A stretch of DNA of 64,000 nucleotides from Immersiella caudata (taxonomy: Eukaryota > Ascomycota > Sordariomycetes > Sordariales > Lasiosphaeriaceae). The stretch is taken from positions 124,001 through 188,000 of the forward strand of contig JAULSU010000006.1 in the NCBI GenBank assembly GCA_030512335.1. Reading direction: 5' to 3'. The notes under the pieces were generated by a model. It did not search any database. It saw only the letters and a program-made list of their open reading frames with translations, and was not told the DNA's origin. How positions within the stretch are numbered: position 1 is the first letter of the stretch; every line of letters starts with the position of its first letter. Both the position numbers and the translations under genes were made by a program. Positions 55,902-64,000 of this stretch are shown in pieces.

Positions 55902-57088
55902 TGCTAACAAAGTCCTCGACGCCTAGATATTGCAGCGAACCATCATGATGGCGGACAAGGTTGAAATACGTCGACATTTGTTGAGGCGAGAGGTGACACA
56001 CTCGTTCACCATCACTCACTCGACGCAGTGGAGGTTTAGGATTGGACGCCGGTGGAGGACAGAAGATAGCAAACACACCAGCAGTACGGACGAACCGGCA
56101 AGCAAACGGAAGCCGAGTGTGCGAGGCTCATCGCCTCCTGTTTCCGGGTACCCGGTTCACTCTCAGGGCTCTGGGCGAGTGACTGGTTTGGCGGATCTAG
56201 GGTCTTTTCACGTACATTCTCCACCATGGGAGATAGCACAACATCTCCCCCCTTCCCCCCTCCCCCAGTTCTTTCTCGTCGATCCGCTACACGAGAGGCC
56301 CGAGTGGGGAAGCTATCGCCAAGCAGCGTCGTTCAAAACAGCTAAGCCTTGTCTCTCATCTCGGGTTCGGACCGACGCATCAAAAGCGCTTGGCCTCTGT
56401 GATATACCGACACTGACACACACTTACCAATAGCCATGCGCTGAGGTTGAGCCCTCAACACAACGCCGTCGATCGGGTAATACGACATCAACGAAGGTCG
56501 ATGGCATAGTGCGCTGCACAGCTCGACTGGTGCCGCCCTCTCGATGCAAGAAACCTTCGACGCCAGCGTACAATTACCCAACCCAAACCACCTGAGTGTT
56601 GAGCAGAAAATTTTTGTTAACAACCACAACAGCACCCCGCTTCCGCATGGGATGACGAGATGAAACAGCAGACCAGCCAGCTAGTGAGATTTTCGACGAA
56701 ACCGCGTCACCGACGCTGTTACTTCACGCTCTTGCGCTACGACCAGGCCATCGAGGTTCTCCTCGAACAGAATCGGCTCGCCTTAGGCGGCAATGCGGCC
56801 TTCCAGTTTGACCCGCTTTATGTGCATACCCTTCTCGCAGAAGGCCATCACCCGATCGGCTTTCCAAAAACGGACAACACGAACTAAACCCTTTTTCAAA
56901 GCCCTTCCCTTTGGAGCCAACACATCCCGCTGGTTTCAATCGGAAAGGGGTGCGGTACCCGCATGCCCCTACTCGGGCCGGACCCACTTTTCGGCACCCC
57001 CGTTCATCGGTGGCCACCAACCTAATTTGCAAACAGCGGGAACCGTTCAGGGTGGGTAATACGGAGCCCGAGGTTCAACAAAATCAAA
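55902..57088. other. Intergenic within the cluster
   Basis: Promoter of the leftward terpene synthase, then 1 kb without convincing frames up to the tRNA. Nothing else seen. Confidence 0.45.
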
Positions 57089-57177
57089 GGGATAATAGTA
57101 TAGTGGTCAGTACTTCTCGTTGTGGACTTTGTACCTACAACTCCGAGAGGACCCAGGTTCGATTCCTGGTTATCCCA
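57089..57177 (+). tRNA. tRNA-His (GTG), with 17-nt intron
   Basis: Perfect acceptor GGGATAA/TTATCCC, D arm GTAT...GTAC, anticodon stem TCTCG/CGAGA with loop TTGTGG-intron-C, T arm CCAGG/CCTGG and discriminator A. The anticodon GTG decodes His. The intron (57126-57142) starts one base 3' of the anticodon, the canonical position. It sits between the terpene synthase and the P450 genes. Confidence 0.93.
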
Positions 57178-57315
57178 TTTTTTGCCTCATGCAGAGACAT
57201 CATTCATCCTCAAGGGCCTTCATGACTTGTTCATCACACGCATGGAACCCAGTGAAAGAAATGTTCGAGAAGCCGGACAGTCGAGCTGGACGAGCGAAGC
57301 GCATTCTCAATTCCT

Positions 57316-59001
57316 TCATTCCTCATCGGTGTAAAACGCAACCCTGACGCCCTTCTTTGGGGTAATCACCACATCCACAGACAACAAATCCAGATCCTCG
57401 GGCGCCATGCGCCGCTCCACCCTCGCAAAGCGCTGGAAGATGTGCACCAGGGTGCAAGCCATCTCGGTCAGGGCAAACTGCTGGCCGATGCAAATGCGCG
57501 GCCCGCCGTTGAAGGGGATGTACGTCCACGGCCGGGGACTCCAAGTTCCTCCCGTTCCACTCGCGTCCTTTTCAGAAGGGAGCAACCAACGCTCGGGATC
57601 AAACACCGCCGGGTCCGGGAATTTGGTGTTGGAGTTGGTGTAGGCTTCAGGGTACAAGTCGCGACGACGCATCATGACGAGCGGCGAGTAGGCGATCATG
57701 GTATCCTTCTTGACGGTGATGGGCTGGTTGCCATCATCGCCGCCACCGCGGGGTAGCATCGTGTCGGTCAGTGCAATGCGCATGTTGAAGGGCACAGCCG
57801 GGTACAACCGCAGCGTCTCGCTGAGAACAGCCTGCAGGTACTTCATGGCCTTCAGGGCAGCGAAGGAAGGGCTCTCTCCGGGTTTGACGTGCGTTTTGAT
57901 CTCCTCGCACAAGCGGCGCACCATGTGCGGGTTTCCCGACAGTTCCAATAGTGCCCATGATAGTGATGCCGCTGTGGTATCGCGTCCTGCGAGGAGCACC
58001 GCTACCAGCTGGTCGCGGATTTGCTTGGCGTCGCGAGTGTATTGCGCTAGCGCGCTGAGGAAGGTGTATCCGCGGTCGGATTTGGAAAGCAGCTCCAGCT
58101 CCTCCTGCGGCAGCGCTAGCGTCCGCGAGATGAACACCTCCATGAACGAGTTGATGATTTCCAAGCTGGCGTGGTACGACCTGAGCGACAGCAACGGCTG
58201 CAGCGGTCTTTTTTTGTTCCTTTCATCAGCGTCCCAGTAATTTGGTACCCAAGAAAAAGATAGGCAGACTCACCCCAAAATAACAATCAACCTCTGCACC
58301 CTCTGCACCTCGGCAAACGCCAACGCAAACCTCTCCCTCGGATTCTCCAAGCTGTTAATGGGCTCCCCAAACAAAAAATCCGTCGCCACATCCAACGTGT
58401 ACCGAAAAAACAAATCCTTCGCATCCACTTCCTCTCCAGGTTCCATCATGCTCAACAACTTTTCCGCGTGCTTCTCAAACACGGCCAGATCCTCAATCCT
58501 CTGCCTTAGGAAAAGCGGGCGGATGAGTTCCCGCGCTTCTTTCCATTGTCGGCCGTCGGTTGCAAAGATGGAATCGCCCAGGAAAGCGTGCCAGTCGCGG
58601 TAGAAACGCTCGCCTTTTCCGTAAGAGGAAAATTGCGTGGCGAGGACAGCTTTGATGTTATCCGGGTCGGCGGTGAAGAGAACGCGGTCGTGCGCGCCGA
58701 CGAGGACTTCGGTTGTGTAGGGGGCGGCACCGCGGCCGTTGTTGTGGAAGAGGGAGAGCCAGAAGGGGATGTCGGCGTTGGTAGCGTTGGCGTGGAGGGC
58801 GCGGAGGATGAAGTCGATGCCGAAGGGGAGGTAGGTTGGGATGCGGGGGGCAGAGGAGGGGGGACGAGAGACAAAATGGTGGGAAAGGAGGCGGTAGAGG
58901 AGGTAGAGGGTCGTGATGGCGAGGGTAGAGAAGTAGGGGTGGTGGGTGAGGACGTGGAGGGTGTCGAGGGGGAGGGAGGGGGAGAGGAATGGGGATGTCA
59001 T
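57316..59001 (-). CDS. Cytochrome P450, CYP52-like
   Basis: Exons 59001-58274 and 58207-57316 (66-nt intron) give 539 aa. N-terminal membrane helix about 24-42 (YFSTLAITTLYLLYRLLSHH). I-helix AGRDTTAA near 316, K-helix ETLRLYP, PERF-like DPERW and heme loop PFNGGPRICIGQQFALTE. The heme loop with GQQFALTE is characteristic of CYP52 and relatives, which hydroxylate fatty acids and alkanes at the omega end. Members are also recruited as tailoring enzymes. It lies next to the terpene synthase and may act on a terpene or acyl side chain. No defects seen. Confidence 0.93.
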
Positions 59002-59581
59002 TTTGGTGGTAGGGAAGATAAAGAGGAACGAAATTGAGGGAAAATGGTACTAAGAAATGGGGCATCCCGAAGACCCTGTTGGATCCCCTGGATCCAAAGA
59101 TGTAGGCATTCAGACTTTCATCGCTATATGCGAACAGGCGACTTACATGCACTTATCGAGTACATAGCTTAGATGGACACAAAAGTCCACTAGCGCCCCA
59201 GGGAAATCCATCTATTTTTTAGGTCATTGGCAGTTACCCCAGGTTACAACGGCCACACAGGGCCGTGGCGTGCCATTTTAGGATCATGCACGCCGGCGGC
59301 GCATCAGTATAGATCTCCTTTTTGTGGGGCTCGGACCTTCTTTCTCTCGGCAGCTCCTTCGGCTAGTATATCCAAGGTGCAATGTGCTCAATGTAACACA
59401 ACGACGGGTACTCGATGCCGCTTATCTGCATAAATACTAGCCATCTTCCTTGCTCTGGGCGGGCCACTTCTACCAACTCCGCAGCCAACGGATTTAACAA
59501 AACAACCAACCAGCCCTAAATCCGCCTTGCCGATATTAACATTCAGGCTTCCGTTGTTGATCACTCCTCAAACCGCCAATC
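59002..59581. other. Divergent promoter region
   Basis: Shared upstream region of the P450 (leftward) and the thioesterase (rightward), suggesting co-regulation. No gene. Confidence 0.5.
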
Positions 59582-60717
59582 ATGCCGCCGACTCTCTTTC
59601 CTCCCCCACCCGTCGACCCGTCCTGCGCGCCCATCGAGCATACCCTCTTGGTGATACGGGCCCCCACCGAAGGACAAGACGTCTTCACCAACACGTACCC
59701 CCTGTGGATACCGCCGCTCGGTCGCTCCCTGTTCGGCGGTGTCCTCATCGGCCAGGCCATTTCGGCGGCGCAGCACACGGTGAAGCCTGATTTCGTCATC
59801 TCCCGCATGAGCTGCACCTTTCTCGCCACCGTCGACACCACTAAGCCCCTCTACTACCGCGTCTCAAGGTCGAGCGACCGCAGCTCAACAGCCGTGCGCG
59901 AGGTCAAAGTCGAGCAGGATGGTATCGTATCCTTCACGGCAGAGTGCAACTTCTCCCGTACCGCCCCCCGCCCCTTACCCGCCATCCACCAACCCGTTCC
60001 CCTCCTCTCTGGTAGTCGCCCGCCGCCCGCCCCTGGGATACCAGAGTCCAATGACAGAGCCTTTACCGACCGAATGGTAAGTCACTTTCTTATCTTCCTT
60101 CCTATTCCTTCCCATTTCCGCCCCCCCCCCCCCCCCCCCCCCCCCACGTACGGTACACGCAAGATAGATCCAGACATGCCAATGTAGTAACACCGTTATA
60201 GATTCTCCCCAACTTCCTAACCCACAAAGGCCCCACAACCTCCCGAGAGGACATGGACCCCTTCCTCTGGGAGGACCTTCCCCCCGTGCAAGACCCCTCC
60301 ATTTCACCCCCCACCAACGCCCTCCTCTCATGGACGCGCACCCGCGGCGCCATGTCCCTCACCCGCACCAACCACAATCACCTCGCCGTACTGGGCTTCC
60401 TCACCGATTCATGGAACCTAAGCCGTACCCCCGAGATGCACCCCGCCGCATTAGGTCCGACCGGTGAGAAGATACGGTTTATTGTCACGCTGAATCACAC
60501 GATTTGGTTTCACGATCCGCTCGTGAAAATGGATGATTGGTTGTTGGTAAGTAAGGGGAGTAGCTGGGCGGCGGAGGGGAGGTGTCTTGTTGATCAGCGC
60601 GTGTGGGATACAAGGCGCGGGACGTTGGTGGCGACTTGTGTACAGGAGGGGGCGTTAAGGGTGGGTGGGGGTGGTAGTGGGAATGGGAGTATGAAGAGTA
60701 GGAGTAGTAGGATTTGA
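59582..60717 (+). CDS. Acyl-CoA thioesterase, TesB-like (double hotdog)
   Basis: Exons 59582-60076 and 60202-60717 give 336 aa. First hotdog: YPLWIPPLGRSLFGGVLIGQ with AISAAQHTV, then SRMSCTFLATVDTTKPLYYR and FTAECNF. Second hotdog: ALLSWTRTRG, HLAVLGFLTDSWNLSRTP, FIVTLNHTIWFHD and the conserved MDDWLL. Family: hydrolysis of acyl-CoA, often peroxisomal; the end (SKSRSSRI type) is Ser/Arg-rich but not a clear PTS1. The 125-nt intron holds a run of 25 C. In the cluster it might release or trim an acyl group, but a general role is equally likely. Confidence 0.88.
60121..60145. repeat. Run of 25 C in the thioesterase intron
   Basis: Uninterrupted poly-C between donor and acceptor of the intron 60077-60201; length is likely variable and hard to sequence. 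Confidence 0.95.
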
Positions 60718-61776
60718 GTCGATGGGATTACAGGATATCACTGTTTCATTGGGGTCTGGTTCAATGGGGCGGTTCTATTACACAGTCAGGGGTAGGCGGG
60801 TTCAAACTGTCGGATGTGTGGTATGACGATAGTAGTAGGATTTGAGGGTTCCATTGGGGTTTACTGGGGACGCAGGGCATTCAGATTGTTCATTATGGCA
60901 CGGATGATGGTAGCACACATTGGAGGTTTCATTGGGGCTCACTGGAGACATACCCAGAGTGCGCAAAGTTTCGGATACATCACTGAAGAGAGCAGCAGGA
61001 TTTAAAGGTTTCATTAGGATGCAAGCCCAAGGCGCGTGCCCGAAGTACGATAGCAGGTATTTTAGATTTCATTGTCTTTATCAGCCTTGGTGTGGAGGAT
61101 TTCTGGGGTCCTTCCAGATCTTGCGCGTATCTGCAACTGCGACGGTTGTCGGGTTTGTGCCATTTTGGGTTGCTTGGGAGGCTGTGGAACATCGAGGATG
61201 GCAGAAAAAAAAAAACGTCAATTGCGCCTCAACCTGGAAGCCAATTGATGACCCGTGCTGGGCCGCCAGCGTGCATGAGCCGAGGCAGCGTTGAGGTTCT
61301 CACTTCCTTTTCGGGTGTCCCACATCCCGCATTTCCCAAATACAGTGGGACGAGTGGCAGGGCTGAATCGAGCGGTTCGCCACAACCAGAGAGGGGGGTC
61401 GACGTATCAAGGCCTATTTAGAGTTGTATTGTCGTGCGTCTATTTCCTTGTTTGCGATCCTGATATGCACGAAGTTATCTTGGACCGTTGGATTGGATGT
61501 AGGCTGGTTGCAATCGTTTGTCGGAAAGCTGAAGGATTCTGCGCCGAGCCAGCAAAATACGCGTTCTGCCCGCTGAAAGTACACGCGCCGTTTTGGAAGG
61601 AGCGTTGGAGGGCTTGGTCTCTTTCTCCTCGCACGGCACTTCTATTCATTGGTTGGCTTAGATATCATTTTCCTCTGTCTACAAGACTCAATCGTTTCAG
61701 CATACCTCACAGCCCGGAAACAATCAAGGCGATTTTCAGCGCTTGTTTTCCCCCAGAAAAAAAAAACTGGACCACA
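60718..61776. other. Intergenic with diverged tandem repeat
   Basis: Region between two rightward genes. Its first 350 nt hold a diverged ~80-nt repeat (listed). The rest is the promoter of the methyltransferase. An in-frame open stretch continues upstream of 61777 but lacks coding character. Confidence 0.45.
60743..61090. repeat. Diverged ~80-nt tandem repeat
   Basis: TTTCATTGGGG-like cores recur at about 60743, 60850, 60927, 61009 and 61068, spaced 59-107 nt and mostly near 80. Each is preceded by AGTAGGATTT / AGCAGGATTTA-like text and followed by ACTGGGGAC / ACTGGAGAC. On the minus strand the copies read as a ~27-residue peptide repeat (SPVSPNETSN, SPVNPNGTLKS, LGLHPNETFKS), with stops between some. 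Confidence 0.55.
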
Positions 61777-62499
61777 ATGGCCACAACCTCAGACACAGCG
61801 CCCGGCGCAAAGTACTACAAATCCGTCGGCCTTACATGGTACGACTTCTGGGTCCTCAACCTCAGCAGCACCTTTGCCTGGGGCTGCCCGCCTTCCTCGG
61901 TGCTGGAGCCCTTCTTCGCCGCAAACTTCAGCAACGAGCACCTAGACGTCGGCGTCGGCACCGGCTACTTCCCTGCTGCTGCCCTCCGTCAAAAAAACCA
62001 TCAGGAACAACAACGCTCCATCACTCTCGTTGATCTCAGCCCGGGGAGTCTTGCAGTTGCCAAGGGCCGCATTGACGGCGTCGTTGACGAGCTTGACACA
62101 AACACAGTCAAAACCCGCGCCGTGCTCGCAGACGCGCTTCAGCCCCTCCCCAAGGACGAAATTCAACAGTTCGAATCCATCTCCATCTTCTATCTGCTAC
62201 ATTGTCTTCCAGGCCCAACCAAGCGGAAAACCGCCATCTTTGAGAATCTGAAAGCCCATCTGCGCGAGGACGGGGTCCTCTTTGGGGCTACTGTGCTAGG
62301 ACATGGTGTGACGCATAACCTCTTTGGGCGCGCGTTGATGTTGGTGTATAACTGGGCGGGGATCTTTGACAACAGGCCGGACGGAGAAGAGGAGTTTGTT
62401 GAGGCGCTGAAAAGGAACTTTAGAAGGGTTGAGGCGAAGGTTGTGGGGAGGGTGTTGCTGTTCAGGGCTTGGGAGCCTAGAGGTGGTCAGACTCAGTGA
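61777..62499 (+). CDS. SAM-dependent methyltransferase (small-molecule type)
   Basis: 240 aa, one exon; ATG 61777 (ACAATGG). SAM motif I is LDVGVGTGYFP, preceded by the family-typical AKYYKSVGLTWYDFWVLNLS and WGCPPSSVLEPFF. Motif II-like ITLVDLSPGSLAVAKGRI, then ISIFYLLHCLPG and LREDGVLFGATVLG. This class occurs in many fungal secondary-metabolite clusters as O- or C-methyltransferases; substrate unknown. Its place 3' of the thioesterase and before a P450 fits a tailoring role. Confidence 0.9.
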   Translation: MATTSDTAPGAKYYKSVGLTWYDFWVLNLSSTFAWGCPPSSVLEPFFAANFSNEHLDVGVGTGYFPAAALRQKNHQEQQRSITLVDLSPGSLAVAKGRIDGVVDELDTNTVKTRAVLADALQPLPKDEIQQFESISIFYLLHCLPGPTKRKTAIFENLKAHLREDGVLFGATVLGHGVTHNLFGRALMLVYNWAGIFDNRPDGEEEFVEALKRNFRRVEAKVVGRVLLFRAWEPRGGQTQ

Positions 62500-63082
62500 T
62501 CTCAGCAGCTTCAGAATCAAAAATGCGAAGTACAATTTACGAATCTGAGATAACGTGACTATGGTTGTTCTCATGTAAATCATCGCTATCGTCACTTCGC
62601 GTTCAAATTTCAGACCTGTTACCGGCGCCATCTGAACTTGAATCCTCGATAGTGTTTGCGGCTGGCTGTTACCACACAAAGACTCGGATCAAGTCCGAGA
62701 AGGGGGGTCTTGAACAATTAGTGCTGACACCGAGGTATCACCCGGCTAACACTCTGCAGTGCGCCAAGACTGCCCCACACATAGAGCCGACCAGCTACCT
62801 ATGTTTATTGACTTGTGGGACTTTGTTAGACTTGGAATACGAGCGTAAAAGTAAGCACCGTGGCAAGCATAGCCCGCGGCCCCACTTTTCCTCACCCTTT
62901 TCCCCACACGCACCACACTCATGTCGAACTTGATCTACACCGCAGTCGGCCGAAGGATGATTGCACTGATATGGGTGCTTTGTTCTGTTCCTATCCAGTA
63001 GATAGCCTAGTCCAAGAAGAAACAGCTACCCAAGCATCATTTTTCAAAATGTCTACCCATGGAGTCATGATCATGAAGTTAT
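62500..63082. other. Intergenic, convergent 3' ends
   Basis: Between the methyltransferase (rightward) and the P450 (leftward). No gene. Confidence 0.45.
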
Positions 63083-63961
63083 CTACCTTCGATCCTTGAA
63101 CTTGGCCAAGACGCGGAGGTTGTCCTTATTCCGCACAATTGCCCGGTCTTTCCAAACCATGTCCTCATGAGTTCCCGGGACCAACGTCAGCTCGAGACGC
63201 GTAAACAAGTTGGCCAGCACCAGATGCATCTCCGTGTAGGCGAGATTCATGCCCACGCAGTCCCGCGACCCCTTGGAAAATGCCAGAAGCCAATGGTCGA
63301 GCTTCTTACCCTTTTCGCCCATCCAACGCTCCGGGCGGAACTCGGTGGGGTTCTCAAAGATTTCAGGGTCGTTGTGAATCATGATGTGGCTCATGCCCAC
63401 CACAGTTCCCGCGGGGATGTAGTTATCAATGGCGGGAACGTACAAGCCGCCCTCGGGCACGACACGAGTGAGCCGTCCGGGGACCCCGTGGGCAAAGCGG
63501 AGGGTTTCCTTGACGTATCCGGTCTAGATCGAACGTCAGTATGGCTTGACCAGAAAACTAAGAGGGGGACTCACAAAGTACGGCAGCGACTCGATGTGTT
63601 GGATGCTCAAACGCCCGAGCTCATTCTTCTTGAGCGTGCCCAGCTCTGAAAGCACCTTGGCTTGAACCTCAGGGAAGGCCAGGAAGTAATAGGTCGCGTA
63701 GGCCAGCATGGTGGCCGTGGTCTCGGTGCCAGCCATCAGCAAGCCAACGCTCTCGTCACGGATCTCGTTGACGCCCATCTTGATCGGCTTGCGATTGCGC
63801 CACAAGCCGCCGGACCTGGCATTTTCTTCGGCCTCTTCCTTCTCCGTCTGCTCGTTTCCAGTGAGGAGGCGGTCGAAAATTGTCTCCTCACCGAGTGGCT
63901 TGACACTCCCGTCCGACCGCTCTCGCCGGGCGACGGCCTCTTGAGCGAGACGCTCGCAGAA
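63083..63961 (-). CDS. Cytochrome P450, C-terminal part (cut by right edge)
   Basis: Two exons (63961-63575, 63523-63083; 51-nt intron) give the last 275 residues; the frame enters from an intron whose acceptor is CTGCAG at 63962-63967. I-helix LLMAGTETTATM, K-helix KETLRFAHGVPG, RPERW and heme loop FSKGSRDCVGMNLAYTEMHL. The LRxxxGVPGRLTRVVP block and the FSKGSRxCxGMNLA loop resemble Tri4/CYP58-type sesquiterpene oxygenases; this is my reading, not a search result. An oxygenase of a terpene skeleton fits the neighbouring synthase. The N-terminus and upstream part lie outside the window. Confidence 0.9.
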
Positions 63962-63978
63962 CTGCAGTTGTCAGTAAC

Positions 63979-63999
63979 TTTTTTTTTTTTTTTTTTTTT
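63979..63999. repeat. Run of 21 T at the right edge
   Basis: Poly-T on the + strand, inside the intron of the cut P450 gene (poly-A in gene direction). Confidence 0.95.
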
Positions 64000-64000
64000 A

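Overview
The window is nuclear DNA of a filamentous ascomycete (Pezizomycotina, probably Sordariomycetes). The genes have many short introns (44-95 nt) with GTRNGT donors and CTRAC/CTGAC branch sites. Typical fungal families are present: NACHT/STAND and HET incompatibility proteins, an MFS transporter, an AAT-type permease, a sphingolipid C9-methyltransferase, a starch-active LPMO (AA13) and DUF8021/DUF4360 secreted proteins. Two tRNA loci carry anticodon-loop introns. Gene models were built by hand from reading frames and splice signals; most exon sums close exactly in frame.

Layout. 0-21 kb: left-edge NLR-like NACHT protein, sphingolipid C9-methyltransferase, single-pass membrane protein, HET protein, amino-acid permease, beta-propeller-like protein, DUF4360 protein, a small secreted protein interrupted by TAG, a lipid-anchor-motif protein (MGQACC start), MFS transporter, and a conserved protein with a possible ADP-ribosyltransferase-like core. 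21-33 kb is accessory and decayed: a BTB protein, a shattered membrane-protein pseudogene, two genes with apparent small frameshifts, small hypothetical genes, a secreted W-C protein and an odd tRNA-like locus. 33-46.6 kb: a large HET protein, a 524-aa secreted protein with three tandem AltA1/AA1-like-looking repeats, a zinc alcohol dehydrogenase, the AA13 LPMO with CBM20, two more secreted proteins and an arginyl-tRNA synthetase paralogue with both class I signature loops altered. 46.6-52 kb: a protein-kinase pseudogene and a 1098-aa fungal protein of unknown function.

52-64 kb looks like a terpenoid biosynthetic gene cluster cut by the right edge. It holds an MpaB/rubber-oxygenase-family enzyme with one in-frame TAA, a class I terpene synthase (DDxxD, NSE and RY motifs all visible), a CYP52-like P450, a TesB-type acyl-CoA thioesterase, a SAM methyltransferase and a second P450 (Tri4-like signature region) running off the edge. 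The expected logic is cyclisation of a prenyl diphosphate followed by oxidation and methylation. The break in the oxygenase and an apparent one-base shift in the synthase mean the cluster may be decaying here, or that the assembly carries small errors.

Small indels or nonsense codons recur in otherwise well-preserved frames, at about 14.05, 25.18, 27.4, 53.38 and 55.6 kb. Read-level evidence would decide between pseudogenes and assembly errors.
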